Origin: an uncultured Flavobacterium sp.
Lineage (GTDB): Bacteria; Bacteroidota; Bacteroidia; Flavobacteriales; Flavobacteriaceae
Reading direction: 5' to 3'
NCBI GenBank assembly: GCA_946886675.1
Contig: CAMPIZ010000121.1
Location: 1-5,833, forward strand
Length of the DNA stretch: 5,833 nt
Under the pieces are notes generated by a model that saw only the letters and a list, made by a program, of their open reading frames with translations, had not been told where the DNA came from and made no database searches. The first letter of the stretch is position 1. Each line of letters starts with the position of its first letter. This document shows, piece after piece, positions 4,333 to 5,833 of the stretch. The position numbers and the translations under genes were made by a program.

Positions 4333-5781
4333 ATGAAAAAGATAAGTATATTCCTGATTTTACTGCTTGTTTCTGCTTTTGCTTTCCAAAGCTGCGAAGA
4401 CATGGACGACAACGCAGTACCCGTAAACGATTTTATATGGAAAGGCCTTAACCTGTATTATTTATGGCAGCCGCTGGTTCCAGACCTTGCAGACGACAGA
4501 TTTGCCAACCAGGGGCAGCTTAACACCTACCTTCAAAGCTATTCCAGTCCGGAAGGCCTTTTTGAAAGCCTGCTATACCAACGTAATGTGGTAGACAAAT
4601 ACAGCATACTAGTGCCCGATTTTTATGTACTGGAAGCTGCGCTGCAGGGAGTGGTAAAAAGTAATGGTGTTGAATTTGGGCTTGTTTATACAGATGATAG
4701 CCAAAGCAGCATATTTGGTTATGTACGTTATATATTGCCTGATACCGACGCAGCCGCTAAAGACATACAGAGAGGCGATATTTTTTACGCTATAGATGGT
4801 GTAGTACTTACACCTAATAATTACAGGAGTTTACTATCGGGCGATACCTATACCCTTAATCTGGCCGATTATAATGATGGCGATATTACTCCAAACGGAC
4901 AATCTGTTACGCTTACAAAAATGGAGTATGCCGAAAACCCTGTTTATCGTACGGAAGTAGTAAATATAGGCGGGCGTAATATAGGCTACCTTATGTATAA
5001 TGGATTTTTTGGTAATTATGATAACCAGCTTAATGCTGCTTTCGGAGAGCTTAAGGCGGCTGGCGTAGACGATCTTGTGCTGGACCTGCGTTATAATTCG
5101 GGAGGTTCTGTAAGAACTGCAACCTACCTTGCCAGTATGATTACAGGGCAGTTTAACAACAGCCTGTTTGCCCGGGAGCAATGGAACCCTAAGCTGCAAA
5201 GTTATTTTGAAAATAACAACCCTGACCAGCTAGTAAATAATTTTACTGATAAGCTTTCGGACAATACTACTATTAACTCCCTTAATTTACCCAGGATTTA
5301 TATACTTGCCACAGGCAGCACGGCATCTGCAAGTGAACTTATAATAAACTGCCTCGATTCTTATATTGATGTAACCCTTATTGGCACAACTACAGAAGGC
5401 AAAAATGTAGGCTCTGTAACATTATATGATTCAAAGGATTTCACCAAAAACGACCTGGAACCAAGCCACAGGTATGCTATGCAGCCAATAGTGCTTAAGG
5501 TGCTTAACAAAGAAGGATTTGGTGAGTATGAGGCCGGAATTGCCCCACATATAGAACTGCCGGAAGATTTTGATAATATGGGTGTTTTAGGCAATCCTGA
5601 TGAACCGCTTTTTGCAGCAGCCATCAGCCTTATTACTAATGGTGGGCGCGCTATGCCACAACCGGCACAAAGAAGGCATCCGCAGTTTAAAGACAGTAAG
5701 AATTTAAGACGCTACGGTACCGAAATGTATATTGAAGAAGTACCACAGGGCTTAAACCACCTGATAAAAGAGTTACAATAA
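4333..5781 (+). CDS. S41-family (C-terminal processing protease-like) serine peptidase, surface lipoprotein
   Basis: This 482-residue protein has a lipoprotein signal peptide (Lys2-Lys3, hydrophobic 5-18, lipidated Cys21). The cysteine is followed by EDMDDN, an acidic run like the export signal that sends Bacteroidota lipoproteins to the cell surface. Residues about 30-100 form the N-terminal S41 domain (FIWKGLNLYYLWQ, PDLADDRF). Residues about 105-200 form a PDZ-like domain, including RGDIFYAIDGV at 147-157. The peptidase core at about 208-410 carries DLVLDLRYNSGG (247-258) and ATGSTASASEL (326-336). By alignment from memory to E. coli Tsp, Ser332 is the nucleophile (Ser430) and Lys357 in TEGKNVGS the general base (Lys455); the 25-residue spacing is identical. 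The position of the third triad residue (Gln in CtpB) is Ser361 here, so it may work as a Ser-Lys dyad. The last 45 or so residues form an Arg/Pro-rich tail of unknown role. It probably cleaves peptides or unfolded proteins at the outer membrane. The gene is divergent from the sigma factor operon and ends in tandem TAA codons. The substrate is unknown. Confidence 0.93.
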   Translation: MKKISIFLILLLVSAFAFQSCEDMDDNAVPVNDFIWKGLNLYYLWQPLVPDLADDRFANQGQLNTYLQSYSSPEGLFESLLYQRNVVDKYSILVPDFYVLEAALQGVVKSNGVEFGLVYTDDSQSSIFGYVRYILPDTDAAAKDIQRGDIFYAIDGVVLTPNNYRSLLSGDTYTLNLADYNDGDITPNGQSVTLTKMEYAENPVYRTEVVNIGGRNIGYLMYNGFFGNYDNQLNAAFGELKAAGVDDLVLDLRYNSGGSVRTATYLASMITGQFNNSLFAREQWNPKLQSYFENNNPDQLVNNFTDKLSDNTTINSLNLPRIYILATGSTASASELIINCLDSYIDVTLIGTTTEGKNVGSVTLYDSKDFTKNDLEPSHRYAMQPIVLKVLNKEGFGEYEAGIAPHIELPEDFDNMGVLGNPDEPLFAAAISLITNGGRAMPQPAQRRHPQFKDSKNLRRYGTEMYIEEVPQGLNHLIKELQ

Positions 5782-5784
5782 TAA

Positions 5785-5812
5785 AAAAGGCTTCCGAAAT
5801 CGGAAGCCTTTT
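5785..5812 (+). terminator. Rho-independent terminator of the S41 peptidase gene
   Basis: A 12-bp perfect stem pairs AAAAGGCTTCCG (5785-5796) with CGGAAGCCTTTT (5801-5812) around the loop AAAT. It starts 4 nt after the peptidase stop codon and overlaps the trailing run of A bases. The flanking A and T runs could let it act in both directions, so it may also end a convergent gene to the right of the window. Confidence 0.88.
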
Positions 5813-5833
5813 ACAATTAAAACAATACTACAA

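Noticed and set aside
4834..5624. Two minus-strand open frames (4834-5199 and 5361-5624) opposite the S41 peptidase
   Set aside because: Both are antisense to the conserved PDZ and catalytic core of the peptidase and show no domain of their own.

Overview
The window looks like chromosomal DNA from a member of the Bacteroidota, most likely Flavobacteriaceae and Flavobacterium-like. The evidence is AT-rich intergenic DNA, no clear Shine-Dalgarno sequences, a type IX secretion (T9SS) style C-terminal domain, DUF4252 proteins, a Bacteroidota-type S41 peptidase lipoprotein with an acidic stretch after the lipobox cysteine, and TAnnTTTG-like promoter elements. This assignment rests on family recognition only; no search was run.

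Layout. Positions 1-473 (minus) hold the 5' part of a secreted plastocyanin-like copper protein with the start of a T9SS sorting domain; it runs off the left edge. Positions 633-1592 (minus) hold a complete KirBac-type inward-rectifier potassium channel, apparently its own transcription unit, with a candidate -7 element upstream and a strong hairpin terminator downstream (560-602). Positions 1715-4220 (minus) form a tight five-gene operon: ECF sigma factor, a small single-pass membrane protein that is the probable anti-sigma or partner, and three DUF4252 paralogues (two secreted periplasmic proteins and one lipoprotein), closed by a hairpin terminator at 1663-1687. Positions 4333-5781 (plus) hold a divergent S41-family peptidase lipoprotein with its own terminator (5785-5812). 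The 112-bp intergenic region between the sigma factor and the peptidase contains a short palindrome, TTTGTTACAAA, which puts a TTTG (-33-like) element on each strand.

How the genes may work together. The sigma factor and membrane protein overlap by 20 nt and are probably translationally coupled. A cell-envelope signal would release the sigma factor, which would control its own operon and thus the DUF4252 envelope proteins. The divergent surface peptidase could belong to the same regulon. The gene arrangement is seen directly; the regulatory logic is inference. The operon's molecular output is not known, because DUF4252 has no assigned function. The potassium channel and the copper protein look like independent neighbours. 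No RNA genes, insertion sequences, CRISPR arrays or phage genes were found, and no gap between genes exceeds 300 bases.
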